64,000 bases of DNA from Pictodentalium vernedei. Taxonomy: Eukaryota > Mollusca > Scaphopoda > Dentaliida > Dentaliidae. The stretch is taken from the NCBI GenBank assembly GCA_031216915.1, contig CM062296.1:58588584-58652583 (forward strand), read 5' to 3'. Below the pieces are notes generated by a model that was not told the DNA's origin, searched no databases, and worked only from the letters and a program-made list of their open reading frames with translations. Within the stretch, counting starts at the first letter, position 1. Each line of letters opens with the position of its first letter. The translations under genes and the position numbers were made by a program. Positions 45,425 through 57,039 of this stretch are shown here, piece after piece.

Positions 45425-45600
45425 AATAATAACGCTTTGACCGGCCACTTTTTGTGGGTGAGAAGGCCTTGATTAACCTTGTGCGTTCAAATGCATCCCT
45501 ACCCACACGTCTCTTCTTTCCTCCCAACACCCGGAAACGAACTGTTTGGTGATACCCCGAACGCAGTCCTTCCCATTCTCTCCCATTGTGCATAATAAGC
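45425..45600 (-). repeat. Family R repeat, copy 1 (retroposon-like)
   Basis: AATAATAATAACGCTTTGAC, GAGAAGGCCTTGATTAACC and a CTTTCCTCCCAACACCCGG block also occur at 56390-56545. Read on the minus strand it ends in ATT repeats, like a SINE or LINE 3' end. Confidence 0.55.
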
Positions 45601-46478
45601 CTCTCCTTTGTATCTCCCGATATTCACATTTCCAGCATTTTCACCAGTATGCTCCCGGTGAATCTTATTTTGTTTGGTATTTTAGAAAGAGGAAAGTGTT
45701 TCAGGGTCAAAATTACTACTAAATTACACAAATGACATTACTTTTCACTGTATTTTGCACTTTTCATTTTAGCTCTAACGATCTTGACCTCAGTTTAAAC
45801 CACGTTGACCCACAAAAGGTGGAATGTAGGTAAAAGATGGCTTCCCCTCTTCACATTAACTCCCTCCCCTTTCGCCAGCTTTCGCTAAAATCCTCAATGA
45901 CTCTCTCTAACTAAAAACAGTTTCTGGTGTATATAAATTTTCGAATATTTCTTAAGGCTATCATTCTTAAATTTTTATACACGGCATATTAAACATTATT
46001 TTAAAATAAAATGTATGTAGTCCTTTAAAAATTATTGTTACTTTATCTCTCCACACAAATCATATTTTCAGCGACTTTTTAACCACAACCTTAAAGAAAA
46101 TTGCTACAGTTTTTCAAATATTTTGTCCAAGGTACATTTTTTCAACACTTTTCGTTTGGAAATTCCCCGAACCTGAGTGTAGTTGAAGGCTGGATAGCGA
46201 TCATTGGAAGCAGTCAAATCCGAAATGTGAGTTGACCACTTCAAATCAAAAAATCCCAGAATGTGAATCAGGGTAGAGCGATCTGGGCGCATACTTACTC
46301 CTGGGTATAATAATAATCATACAATTCACTACTACGTTCATAAGTCATAAATCTGTCAATATATCAGAATATGTGTTTCCAATTAGAAGTCTGTCGGAAA
46401 AAGTTTTGAGTCGATAAATAAATCCATTACTGTTTCTACTTCTTAAATGAAAGAAAGCCATATTGCCGCGTACTGCTG
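45601..46478. other. No gene recognised
   Basis: AT-rich. The minus ORF at 46104-46292 is unrecognised. Confidence 0.3.
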
Positions 46479-46722
46479 TACAGTCGCTGTGGATTGGTCG
46501 TAATCAACGCTTGGATTGTGATGTCCGGGCATGAGTTTACGAGGTAATAAAAATCATCATCAGCAAAATTTTAATTAATGAAGCACCGGGTACAACCCGG
46601 TGCTTCATTAATTAAATTTTTGACGATTATTCCTGTAACTCACGTTCGGAATCTACTATTATTGCGCCCGTGGAAATATTGCCCATCCGTGGAAATTGAG
46701 CAATCCGCGACGGCTGCACTGT
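46479..46722. mobile_element. Family D MITE, complete
   Basis: TACAGTCGCTGTGGATTGG to CCGCGACGGCTGCACTG. The centre pairs GAAGCACCGGGT with ACCCGGTGCTTC. Confidence 0.85.
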
Positions 46723-46859
46723 GGTAGTGTGGTGCACATTCGGCGTTTTGTGCTTATGTGTTTCACTCATTATGCAACTTCAAAGAAATGACAGCCAACA
46801 ATCAGCGATTACAATCATCAGTAAACAATACCTCACATCTCTTAATTTTATGAATAAAT

Positions 46860-47260
46860 TCTCATTTTAAAGATAATTTTCAGGAGAACCTGAAAAAACT
46901 GCGTATTGTTTGACAGAGTATTGGGATTATGTTTCATCTTTGAAAAAGATGTGGCGAAGATTAAGAACGTTTTTAACCGAAGGCGTGTTGCTGAAAACCC
47001 ATATTTGGGCTTTATTCTGAAGTGTAAATAACGCCAACTTCAAGTTTTTTTTTATATTTTACAAATGAGCTTTATAATACACATAAGGTAAAACAATTTA
47101 GTGTGCATGGAATGTACATTGTTAAAAATAGGCATTTTTCCATAAATTGCCACAAGGAAATGCTGAAAAGATGTTGCTAACCATAAACAATGTAGTAATC
47201 TAGCATTTTGCTTAAAATTTATTTCAGTGGGAAACGTTTATCAGAGTCCAATAGCGGCAC
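46860..47260. repeat. Possible diverged family J relative
   Basis: CTGAAAACCCATATTTGGGC and CATAAATTGCCACAAGG resemble segments of the J body in the same order. Weak. Confidence 0.3.
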
Positions 47261-47579
47261 TGGTTGATTTTTTTAATCAACAGTTTTATCTTAAACAATA
47301 TTTAATTCCAATTATCAGAGAAAAAGACATGCAACAATGAAATGAATGTGTGTGGATTCGACAGTAAGCTGGAAGCTTATAAAGGTCGTTTCCACTAAAG
47401 GAACATTTACAACTGTGATGGCACGAGATGTTAATTAAATGACTTCTGTATCCCAAACATTTAACCATACATAGCTTTTGCTATGTCAAGTGTGCTCTAT
47501 TGAATATGATATCAGAAAGCAGTCATTTTGGAAACAAATATTACTACATAGATTTTCAAGTTGAACAGAGTGAAGAAGT

Positions 47580-48258
47580 CAGTGCTCAAAATAACTTTTT
47601 TTCTTTGCGTAGCAAAATGCTACGCATTTCCAAAAAAATGAATAGCATTATGTAAAAATTACATAGCTATTTTTGTATACCAGAGTTATGTTATGCTGTT
47701 TTATATTGAATTCTACTAAGTAGATAGAATAGTTTCATCCATTTCTGGGCATTTCCAAATAATCTGCAACACATGAAACATTTACTATGTTTTTTTAACT
47801 GAACTGCCTTTAAGGGTTGCATGGACTTGTATACTGTTATAAATGGCATCTTGGTTGTTTAATAGAGTTTTCAAAATGGAAGTTGGGATTTTTAATTTGT
47901 TGGACTTGAGGTTATTATTTTTAATGGACATTTTATGCAAAATGTTGTAAAAACAGGAAGTATTTAAACCAACAGAACACATCTTACATATGAAGTTGCT
48001 AATGATGCTTGATGGAGAGTTAATCTGAGTTATGCCTGGAATGTTCCACAATCAGAAGAAAAGCATCAGTGAACTAGTTTTCAAATTTGTTTGCAAATTT
48101 TCATTTACATTTTGCGATACAAGATAATCAACTGCAGCCTAATAGGCTGCAGTTGATTATCTTGTATCGCAAAATGCTATACATAATTTAACATTGTGTA
48201 GCTTTTTGTAAGTTTTGCATAGCAAAAAGTGACGCGACACCGCTTATTTTGAGCCCTG
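47580..48258. mobile_element. hAT-type element, family P, with perfect 8-bp target duplication
   Basis: Ends CAGTGCTCAAAATAA and TTATTTTGAGCCCTG. Flanks GAAGAAGT at 47572-47579 and 48259-48266 are identical. A perfect hairpin (arms TTTTGCGATACAAGATAATC onward) lies at about 48110-48176. No transposase. Confidence 0.88.
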
Positions 48259-48266
48259 GAAGAAGT

Positions 48267-48949
48267 TAGAACAGGTGAAATAGATAGTACTGATGGCCTA
48301 TAATTTATGAGGCCTCAACAATAACTGAGTCGAAGGCGAGCAAGAAAGGCCCAAGAGAGAAGCTAAAGATGTATATGGCCAGCTGGATGAGTAGTGCTGG
48401 GACAATCGTCGATAACTGTTTATCGGTATCGGTCGGATACTTGTAAACATTTATAAAGGCATTAGTAGTGGCCGTCAATCAAAGACCCCGTTTTAAGTTC
48501 CAGAACAGTCGTGGTATGCAATTTATCGTGTATATTAATTCGATAGTCGACGGAAAAATACTACAATTTATTGTATTGTTGAATTGAGGAGTCTTTGTAG
48601 CATGACGGTGTCAATTGCAATATTGGGTATTTAAGATGGGATCGACATGTCACCAAGGGTCACGGTAGTGCTATTCGTTGGGGGTACCATAAGGACAAGT
48701 ACTTATACCGAGTCACAGCTGCTCTGTATTTGTCTCTAAGTATCGATAGCAACATCAAGGTATCGGAAGGTATATGTGAAGATTTTATGCTAAACGCCAT
48801 AGTTGCCCGCTAGGAGAGACGTGTTAGTAGAACCTGGTTGAGTGCCTACAACACATGGTGCAGCTTCGAAGAGGAACAGGAACAGGATCAGCGTTAGAAT
48901 AACGCCAACAACTCGGAGTAGACAGCATAACAAATACAAGCAAAGTTCC
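48267..48949. other. No gene recognised
   Basis: TAGTGCTGGGACAATCG at 48391 resembles a hAT end but no partner end was found. Confidence 0.3.
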
Positions 48950-49110
48950 AACCAGTGAACGTCTGAATTAAACCCGGAGGTTCACAGGCTCCAACATTGC
49001 CTGTGTTTTCTGTCCATACGTGCACATTTTTTTTTAAAATGATACCTCAGATTACAACTCCACCTGCGGGCGACCCCCGCTACAGCCCACTCCCAATGTA
49101 CCGTGTGCAT
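48950..49110. mobile_element. Diverged family O MITE
   Basis: AATTAAACCCGGAGGTTCAC and ACTCCACCTGCGGGCGAC correspond to the O centre and end. Confidence 0.5.
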
Positions 49111-49820
49111 AGGAATATTTTGACTGTTGGGTATAACACAACAGTACTTAGGATAATAAGAGAGTAAAAGAAACCCGAGAATTTGTTCTAGATTATGTTT
49201 CTAATTCTGTTTTGGATTTTTTTTATTTGTGTCTGCCTGGTCCCCAGTGCACGCGTGCACACGTGTAATATGATGCACCGCGTTTTTGAAAACGTCCAAG
49301 TGGATTGCACATCCAGTTCTGATTCAATAATATCTTCTTCGAGGTTAACCCTTTTAATCCCAGAAACTGGTTCTAGGTACCTGAGCATAATACTTCACAT
49401 TTTCATTATTCAGGAGGACCACTAAATGAATGTGGGAAGTAGACCACTAAATGATGTCAGCGAGCAGACACGAAGTCCCATGTCGAGAACGTTAAATGGT
49501 CTACCCACATAATTTAACATGGACAACCTCTTTCAACCGCCGTCGCCGAACCGACAAAGTAGACACCACACTGGGGGCCCAAAGGGGTAAGATTAAGCGC
49601 ATCTTGCAGAATCGAGAATGAATTTATCGACTGGTTCAAAAATTATAATTTTATTATCCACTTCCAGGGACTGATCAGGACTATTTAAAATACGCTCTAG
49701 CCTCGGAGCCTATTTTTTCAATTCATGCGCCAGATTTCAGTTTACGGAGTCACACTGCTGTTTGTAACACACACTGCAAGTATGCAATAGCTCTCATCAT
49801 TTTCATTTAGTACACTATAG
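49111..49820. other. No gene recognised
   Basis: A short imperfect hairpin around GTAGACCACTAAATGATG lies at about 49432-49505. Confidence 0.3.
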
Positions 49821-49916
49821 CAAACATTAATCTTCACTGTAGTTTCTGATCAAGTCCTGGCTGCCTATTTAGGCAGCCAAGACTTGATCAGAAACCACAG
49901 TGAAGATTAATGCTTG
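49821..49916. repeat. Hairpin, arms about 40 bp
   Basis: CATTAATCTTCACTGTAG and TGATCAAGTCCTGGCTGCC pair with complements around TATTTA. Confidence 0.85.
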
Positions 49917-50039
49917 GTAATTAAGACTTGAAGCATTAACTTAAGCACTCTACGACAATGATAAATGATAATCATATAATACATATAAGAGTGTCTCTCT
50001 CGATTATCCATCGAAATAATATCAAAATATGATCTGAGA

Positions 50040-51655
50040 AGTTAAGCGCCAAATGAGAAGCCTATTTCTGAGATTTAAGAGCCAGGTCCTGATGTTTCAG
50101 AACCAAATACGCACTGGCGCATGCCCAGGTCGGTCCCTGCACTTCACAATAAATTTCCGAACCATACAACAACGTATTACAATCAAATGGATACGGAAGT
50201 TGGTCAAGTGTCGCTCTGCGTATTTGAGCGTAAATGGGGCAGCCTTATAAAAAGTGTTCAGGGGTTTCGCGCTCTCCACGCGAGCGTTACGGGTAATCTG
50301 TAAGATGGTTATCGTAGGGGAATTCCTTCAGGTTACTACACATGAGGACTCATCCAGCAATGACGTATTTGTGCTTTACGAGAGACAGAAAGAACGAAAT
50401 ACTGTGGTGGTCGGTTATCATTGCGATTAAGATCATTTTAAACTCTACCAAAGAAGAGTTGTCCCTGATGTGTGAAGGTAGCTCGTTCCATAGATTTGTT
50501 GTTGTGGGAATGAACGATGTTTGGTAGCTTTTGGTTCAACAAAACGTTATGCGACGGCTGTTTACTCTACGGAGATCGTGGGTTTGATTGATTGGAATAA
50601 GGGGAGGGATGCTGTTCGATATATAGGTGGGGACCAAATTGTGAAACATTTTGAAGTACTGGATCAGTTTATGTTTCTCCCGTCGTGATTTGAGGAGACC
50701 ACAACCAGTTTCCACATATAATAAATCTTTACTGGCACTCAGGGTAGCACCTGTCATAAAACGTGCAGCAGCTATTTGGACGCTTTCAAGCCTCGTAGAG
50801 TCAAGTTCAATGCAATTGTCCAAGACCGTATCTGCGTATTCGAGCAAAGGTCGAATGAAGGTGAAATATATTTTTTTCAGAGTTTTACGATCTAATAAGA
50901 ATTTTATCTTTCTAATTTGATCTAGACGTGACCAGGCTTTTGCACAGATATGGTCAATGTGATGTTTCCACGTACATCGTGAGTTTAAGATAACTGCCAA
51001 GTGTTTGTGTTCAGTGACCTCTTTAATGCTCGTACCTTCCATTACTATTGGGGGTGTCTCACTGGACTCCGTTTTCGAGATATGACCATCGTTTCAGTTT
51101 TAGAGGGTTAAATGCAACAAGCCATGTTTGCGCCCATTGTTCAGTTTTGGCCAAGTCGCTATTTAAAACAAAAGAGATTCGATCGGGGTTATCTACTATT
51201 AAGTACAGTTAAAACTAAAAGTCCTGTCACGAATAGTGCGCTTATCTAGGCTTAATTGCGCGTTGGAATAGCGCGCAATTGCCATATCGAATGGCATCCA
51301 AAGCACGGCAGGTTCTCTTGGTTGCTCATAGCTAACACATGCAATGTTTCTGCCAATGGACCTCCGGGTTACCCGGAGGTCCATTGGCTGAAACATTGCT
51401 TGTGCACAGGCCATATGTACAGAATTTGATAGCTTTACATGGGCCATAACGCGCACATTAACGCGCATATCAACGTGCTATTTGTGCGCATTTCATGACG
51501 GGACTTCTAGTTTTAACTGTACAAGGGTGTATCATCTGCAAATAATTGAATGGTACTTGTTTGGTCGAAGGCTTTGTCATTTATGTAGATTAAAAGGAGC
51601 AACGGTCCAATGATTGATCCCTGAGGAAACCCGAGGTAAGTGGTTTCCACTATCG
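50040..51655 (-). pseudogene. Non-LTR retrotransposon ORF2 C-terminal half (RT), inactivated
   Basis: Reading the minus strand, RT motifs appear in order. [18 protein letters not shown] and [10 protein letters not shown] (about 51645-51522) come first and are then cut by a family C MITE. NPDRISFVLNSDLAKTEQW follows, then an open stretch of 168 codons (51042-50536) with HLAVILNSRCTWKHHIDHI and FIRPLLEYADTVLDNC. Beyond a frame change come FIPTTTNLWNELPSHIR and, near the end, TLDQLPYPFDCNTLLYG, which resembles the C-terminus of this LINE group. It is broken by several frame shifts and by the MITE. In life it would have copied its RNA at the target site. Confidence 0.9.
51204..51521 (+). mobile_element. 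Tc1/mariner-type MITE, family C, complete, inside the LINE RT
   Basis: TA at both ends. It sits immediately after the FADDTPLY codons of the LINE. Confidence 0.93.
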
Positions 51656-51695
51656 TTGGACCGTTGCTCTTTTTTAATCTACATAAATGATACTC
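51576..51695. repeat. Snap-back inverted duplication of LINE sequence
   Basis: TCATTTATGTAGATTAAAAG and GAGCAACGGTCCAATG at 51580-51616 recur inverted at about 51657-51693. Both copies encode the LIYIND region. Confidence 0.8.
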
Positions 51696-52310
51696 TAAAC
51701 TGTTTATGAATTCACAAGTTATGAATGCGCATGAGATGCTGGTAGGAGAAAGAGAACGCAGTCATAACATTTCTTGCAGAAATTTGGATAGACAAGTAAC
51801 ATAGGCATCTATATTGTGTAGATTATTACCACCTTGCGGGATTTCGAGATCGTGTTTTTAAGTCGAGATCTCGTGTCTGGCTCATATATGGACAAGACAG
51901 TTAGGACGAGTCGACACCAATATGTTTTACACTGTCCCTTCCTTTCTTGACTTGTTCGCATAATGAAGGGATTTCGCCCTTTTTATTTAAAAGCATCTGT
52001 TTTGACAACCATTCAGCATCAACTACAGCCAATTCCGTGAATTTATTTTGAATAACGCCATGTCATTACGTTCTTGGCTGTAAAAGATGTAATTCACATT
52101 CATTTTTATGTTTATAGGAATGTTTCAGCTGTGTGTTTCTTCGTTTTATTTTTTAAGGTTTAACGCGTGATAGGCCAATACAAATATCATTACGGCAAAA
52201 AATGTTCTAACCTCATGTATTTCGTTGAACTGGTGATTTACCATTTAATCCCTGTTAACGAAAACGATGACCTCGATATCTGTAATAACTCGATGACAAT
52301 TGCGTACAGA
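51696..52310. other. No gene recognised
   Basis: No assignable feature. Confidence 0.3.
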
Positions 52311-52595
52311 CATTCAAATAGCACGTCGATCTGCGCGTTAATCTACTAGTCATGACCATAGGAAGGCTATCAGATTCTGTACATATGGCCTGTGCGCAAG
52401 CAATGTTTCATCCAATGGACCTCCGGGTAACCCGGAGGTCCATTGGCAGAAATATTGCCTGTGTTTGTTATGAGTAACCAGGATAACCTGTCGTGCTTTG
52501 GATGCCATTCGATATGGCAATTGCGCGCACTTCCTACGCCCAATTAAGCCTAGATAAGCGCACAGTTCGTCACAGGACTTCTAGTTTTAACTGTA
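52311..52595 (-). mobile_element. Family C MITE, one end decayed
   Basis: The right end ACAGGACTTCTAGTTTTAAC and TA are intact. The left end is lost before AAATAGCACGTCG. Confidence 0.88.
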
Positions 52596-53382
52596 GTAAA
52601 TAAAATAAATACTAGTAAACTAGTACATCGTTAACAACATTTCCAACCTCTATGGGGACACATGTATATTTAATGCCGTAAATAAATAATAAAATTGCAT
52701 ATACAACATGAAGAGTGGATAACCACTCGATAGACGCGCCAAATATTCTCCACCCGAAAAAGTGTTTTTCATTTTTCATAATAACAAAAGAATCACAACC
52801 CGGTGATTCATATGATGAAAGTTTTCAGGTGGTACTTGAGGTTCATCCTCAGCAATTGAAAAGAATTGTCAACTGAAAAATCTATCTCATGTCGATTTAT
52901 TCGTAATCCCAAGCCGCATACTGTAAACTCAATATTTGTTTCTGTTTGATCGCTTCTGTGCGTGAATTCATTACTGGTCTCGCTTTATATTTTGCATTGC
53001 ACAGCAAATGCGATGTTTTGTATTTCATTTAGAGTGCATTATCATTATGCAACAAGGAGAGCAGTAACTAATCAGCACGTTTTGGGCAGATTGTGACACG
53101 ACAGCTAGTTACAACTGTAGGTTTTCTGTATGTGGAGTTATTACTGGAACCCAACACCGGTTTACAGGGTAACCCTTTCACGATTATCAAATTTACCGTT
53201 TGGAAACATCAGTATATCAACTGCCTAAACGAAATGTTCCAAACGGCCGTTATTCCATTGCTAACATTGCTGCTTTCTGTTGAAAATGGAAAAAAGCAAT
53301 TCTTTGTAGAATTTTGTACCTATCAATTAGTTCGTTTTTTTTTAACCTGCAGTTTTGTCTATGTGAATTTCTATACTAGATA
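52596..53382. other. No gene recognised
   Basis: The + strand ORF from 53093 to 53521 runs into hAT sequence and has no recognisable domain. Confidence 0.3.
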
Positions 53383-53552
53383 TAGGCTGCACCGTATATC
53401 GATAAAACGATATATACCGGTATTCAAACCAATATCGATTGAATACCTGTGTAATTTCAAACATATCGGTTTATCGTCATCATTTTGTTTTACCCACAAT
53501 TCAATTTTCAAGGTGTTTTGAGTTTCAACTGTAGCTCCGACTGAATAATATT

Positions 53553-53792
53553 ATTCATTTACCCAGGGAATTGTTCGCATGTATCCGCATAATATACAAA
53601 TTCAGTAGTTGAAAAAGTAAGTTTCAAAAATTTCTGCAAAACTATATCATGTGACCCTTCATTGGAACGAGCTTGCTGGGCTCGTTCCAATGAGGGGGTC
53701 ACATAATATTGTTTTGTAGAACGTTTTGGAAAAATCTGATAAACTATTATTTAAAATAATAAATTTTGATATCGTCTGCTTTGAGTGGAGGT
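53553..53792. mobile_element. piggyBac-type MITE, family A, copy 6, ends decayed
   Basis: The central palindrome ACTATATCATGTGACCC...GGGTCACATAATATTG and the body are recognisable. The terminal repeats are eroded. Confidence 0.8.
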
Positions 53793-53873
53793 GTTTCGAA
53801 TCGCATTATCAAGGTATGCTGATAGTTCCGACTGTGATGCCTCAAGTCTCGATTGCGGTACTTATGTTCAGAT

Positions 53874-54412
53874 TAGGGCTGTCACGATTTTTAAATGTAG
53901 GAATCGATTAATCGTCGCAAATAATCGATGATAATCGATTAATCGTACCTAAATGCCCCTCCCTCTCTTTGAAGTCGATAAAAATGAAGTTCAAGTCAGT
54001 TGACCTACCTCAAAGAAACAACGAAGACGATCCTTTTTTAGGTACATTCAAAGCTTTGATGTTCTGAACTTTTGAACCGTCAGTGTAACAATCAAGACCG
54101 GTCGGCAGTTGCGAACTTCGCAACTGCCGACCGGTCTTGATTATTACACTGACGGTTCAAAAGTTCAGAACATCAAAGCTTTGATGAATGTACCTGAAAG
54201 ACAATTGCTTCAAACAGTTTCTTGGGGGGGTTTAACATCGATGTTCTTAAATCTTTACCTTTAGAAACAATAGTTTTTTCATCAAATTTTCTTTTAATTA
54301 TTAAACGTCTAAAACGCGATACAATTTACCGATTAATCGACAACGAAAAATACTAATCGATTTCAAAGTGACCGATCAACAGTCGATTAATCGATTAATC
54401 GTGACAGCCCTA
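53874..54412. mobile_element. hAT-type MITE, family M, copy 1, perfect target duplication
   Basis: Ends TAGGGCTGTCACGATT and AATCGTGACAGCCCTA. GTTCAGAT flanks both sides (53866-53873 and 54413-54420). A central palindrome with arms of about 75 bp (TTCAAAGCTTTGATGTTCTG...CAAGACCGGTCGGCAG) spans about 54040-54195. Confidence 0.95.
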
Positions 54413-54517
54413 GTTCAGATATCTGAACAGTTATCGATATATGGGTATACCGCGGTATTTTTTTTGAATACCAATACCGGTATTCAGTTTTGAATATCGT
54501 GCAGCCCTACATAGATA

Positions 54518-55498
54518 TGGGCAAAACTTATATTAAATTTGTGTACTTGTTAGTTCCTCAGTTTTTGGCCTATAAGTTAGAAGATGTCGATGGGAATTCC
54601 TATATTAAAGTGTTTCATCTAGGTGTAGGGAATGCTTTGTTAAAAGTTTATTCCTATACCACGACCATACATACGATTCAATAACACCAGAATGAAAACC
54701 CACGCACGCTGTGAAATAAAGAATTGTTGGTAATATATCATCAATACCCCGCGTATAGACTTCCAATTATGATACTAAAATGGGAGAGACTATATCTTGG
54801 ACAGAAAAACCGGCCTTGTGAGCCCAAAAGGGGTTAATTACTTTCCCCAGCGTACTTTGATTTCTCATTTCTCCGCCTGTGAGTAATAAAAATCAATGGA
54901 AAGCCTAGCAGGTAGTGGAATGTATTAGGAATTCCATTGAGTATGGAAATGGTTTGGGTGTCATTGACTCATATAATTCTCTGATGCTTGGTTATTGATT
55001 CTCAGAACAGACTTATCTCTTATTACAGCCCAGTAATTATTCCTTGCCTTGGAAGTTGGTTCCAGTATTCCATTGTTATAAATTCAATCTCTCATATTTT
55101 CTTTTCTTTCCATTTGTTTTCTCAATTGTCCTTTCATACTAGAAAATGGTTTACAAGCTACCAAGGTTTGATTGATTAGATCTTTCTCATCGTCTTCTCA
55201 TTGTAATTTGTAACTGTTGTGGGAGTGGGGACGGTCACTTATAAGCTGTTAGCTTACTGCCGAATCCACACCATAGATTATTGTTAGAAATTGTACATAG
55301 TGAAGAAATTTTGAAATAAATATTGTTTAAACTAAATAAAGAATTCAGCGTGCCGGCCGAAAGTAATTTAAATTAGTCACTGCAACGCAGAACATGGGGA
55401 AAAAAATTTCAATAATCATTTAACCTTATAACCTATTTATCGATAGACTTTATACTTGCTCCAGTAGTACGAACCAGAAATTATCGTATCCATTCAGT
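54518..55498. other. No gene recognised
   Basis: A poly(A)-signal block TTGAAATAAATATTG at 55311 resembles that at 19155. Confidence 0.3.
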
Positions 55499-56345
55499 TG
55501 TAGTACACCCGCCGTGGACTGGTCGTAATCCACGTGACGGGCAGTGATGTCCTGCGTTTGCTAGGTAATAAATATAGAATAAACGTATAGTGTTTTCAAG
55601 TAAAATATTTATTGTACGAGTAGGATTAAGAATGAAACCGACGAGCCTCTGGCGAGTCGGTTTCATTCTTAATTCTACGAGTAGAATAAATATTTTACTT
55701 GAAAAAACTATACGTTTATTTTTTTATCCCATAAATCTTCTACGGGTAGTCACGGCAAAATCGTGCTATAATTCGCTATAAAACACAGCGAGAAGTGAAG
55801 CATTGGTCCAATTCGATCGGCCAGCAAAATTGGCAAAATAACCAGGGCGCACAGTAATACATTTCTGTCTAAAAATAATCCCTCTACAAACTTGAGCTAA
55901 CCGTGCAAAACTACTTCATTATATGAGCAGTGTGTGGTGTTTTCTACTGGCATTGTGCAATACTTTCAAAAAGATTTAAAGAAATCAACAATCGAACTAT
56001 TAATTATGCTAGACAAAAGCGGTAGAGGCCCGCGGCCAACAAGTCCGGGGGTACTAGGGGAATACATTATTTCAGTGTTAAACCCATGGGGAAAATGTAT
56101 CACCCCACTGGGTGAAAAAAGCAAATATTTATCCAAGGCCTTTATTGTTCAAATAAATGGCCATTTATGGGATAAAATCCATCATCAGCAAAATTTAAAT
56201 TAATGAAGAACCTGGTAAAACCCGGTACATCTTTATTATTAAACTTTTGATGATTATTCCTATAATTAGTGTTTGAAATCTAATATTATTGCGTTCCCTG
56301 AAAATATTGACTACGCGTGGAAAGTTCGCTGCAGCCGTTATGTAA
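55499..56345. mobile_element. Family D MITE split by about 600 bp
   Basis: The left part (GCCGTGGACTGGTCGTAATC...TAGGTAATAAA) ends near 55571. The rest (TAAAATCCATCATCAGC to GCTGCAGCCG) resumes near 56168. The intervening DNA includes a long hairpin. Confidence 0.7.
55578..55720. repeat. Long hairpin, arms about 66 bp
   Basis: AATAAACGTATAGTGTTTTC...TAAGAATGAAACCGAC pairs with its complement around an apex CGAGCCTCTGGCGAG. Confidence 0.9.
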
Positions 56346-56389
56346 TATAAGACGTTTTGGGTGTTGCCTTAAATTTATACGGACTTGTT

Positions 56390-56545
56390 GCATAATAATA
56401 ATAACACTTTGGCCGGCCGCTGGTTTGCCGCGGTTCTCAAATGAGAAGGCCTTGGTTACCCCTGTACTCCCAACTGCCCCCCTATTCCCACGCTTCTTCT
56501 CTCCTCCCAACACTTGGAGACGAACTGCGTGATGATAGTCCTTGC
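56390..56545 (-). repeat. Family R repeat, copy 2
   Basis: ATAATAATAACACTTTGGCC, GAGAAGGCCTTGGTTACCC and CTCTCCTCCCAACACTTGG match 45425-45600. Confidence 0.55.
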
Positions 56546-57039
56546 CCCAATAAACATAAATATGAAATTAGAATAATAGAAATTGCGGTTGGTATAGGTT
56601 TTGTATTTACAAGTATCAATATACTTTGTAAATGTTCATCTGGTCATTTCTTCTTCATAAAACTTTTGCAACACACGCAACATGAACGGTTCTGGAGTGA
56701 AATGTGTTTTTGTTGGAAAAAACTGTTTTGAATCATCACTCAAGCGATCATTGTTATCACTTCCACCATCTTGTTTTAAGTCGTTGTAAAAAAATTTATT
56801 TCCAAATGATGCAAAATACTGCTTTCTGATTGGCTGAGAGGTACGGTGTAGTTTGCAATCCTTAGTAGCTCTTTTTCACACCGTAGTTAACCACGGTGTA
56901 AAAACACGAATACCAAATAGCAGGCTATATGGCTAAAAAGCACCCATTTTTAATAAGTAATTCATACCTTATGTTCGGTTAGGTTAGAATAAAAATAAAA
57001 ACACAAGAAATTTAATATTTATGTGAAAACAAATATTAC

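Larger units (their letters stand above)
53383..54509. mobile_element. hAT-type element, family N, carrying two nested elements
   Basis: Left end TAGGCTGCACCGTATATCG. Right end read inward TAGGGCTGCACGATAT. Both are followed by ATACCGGTATT motifs. The flanks ACTAGATA and CATAGATA share the last six bases. It holds an A MITE and hAT M copy 1. Confidence 0.75.

Noticed and set aside
48391-48440. Left end of another hAT element
   Set aside because: TAGTGCTGGGACAATCG looks like a hAT terminus, but no partner end or 8-bp duplication was found.
53093-53521. 142-codon ORF as a gene
   Set aside because: It runs into the left end of hAT N and has AT-rich, low-complexity composition without a domain.
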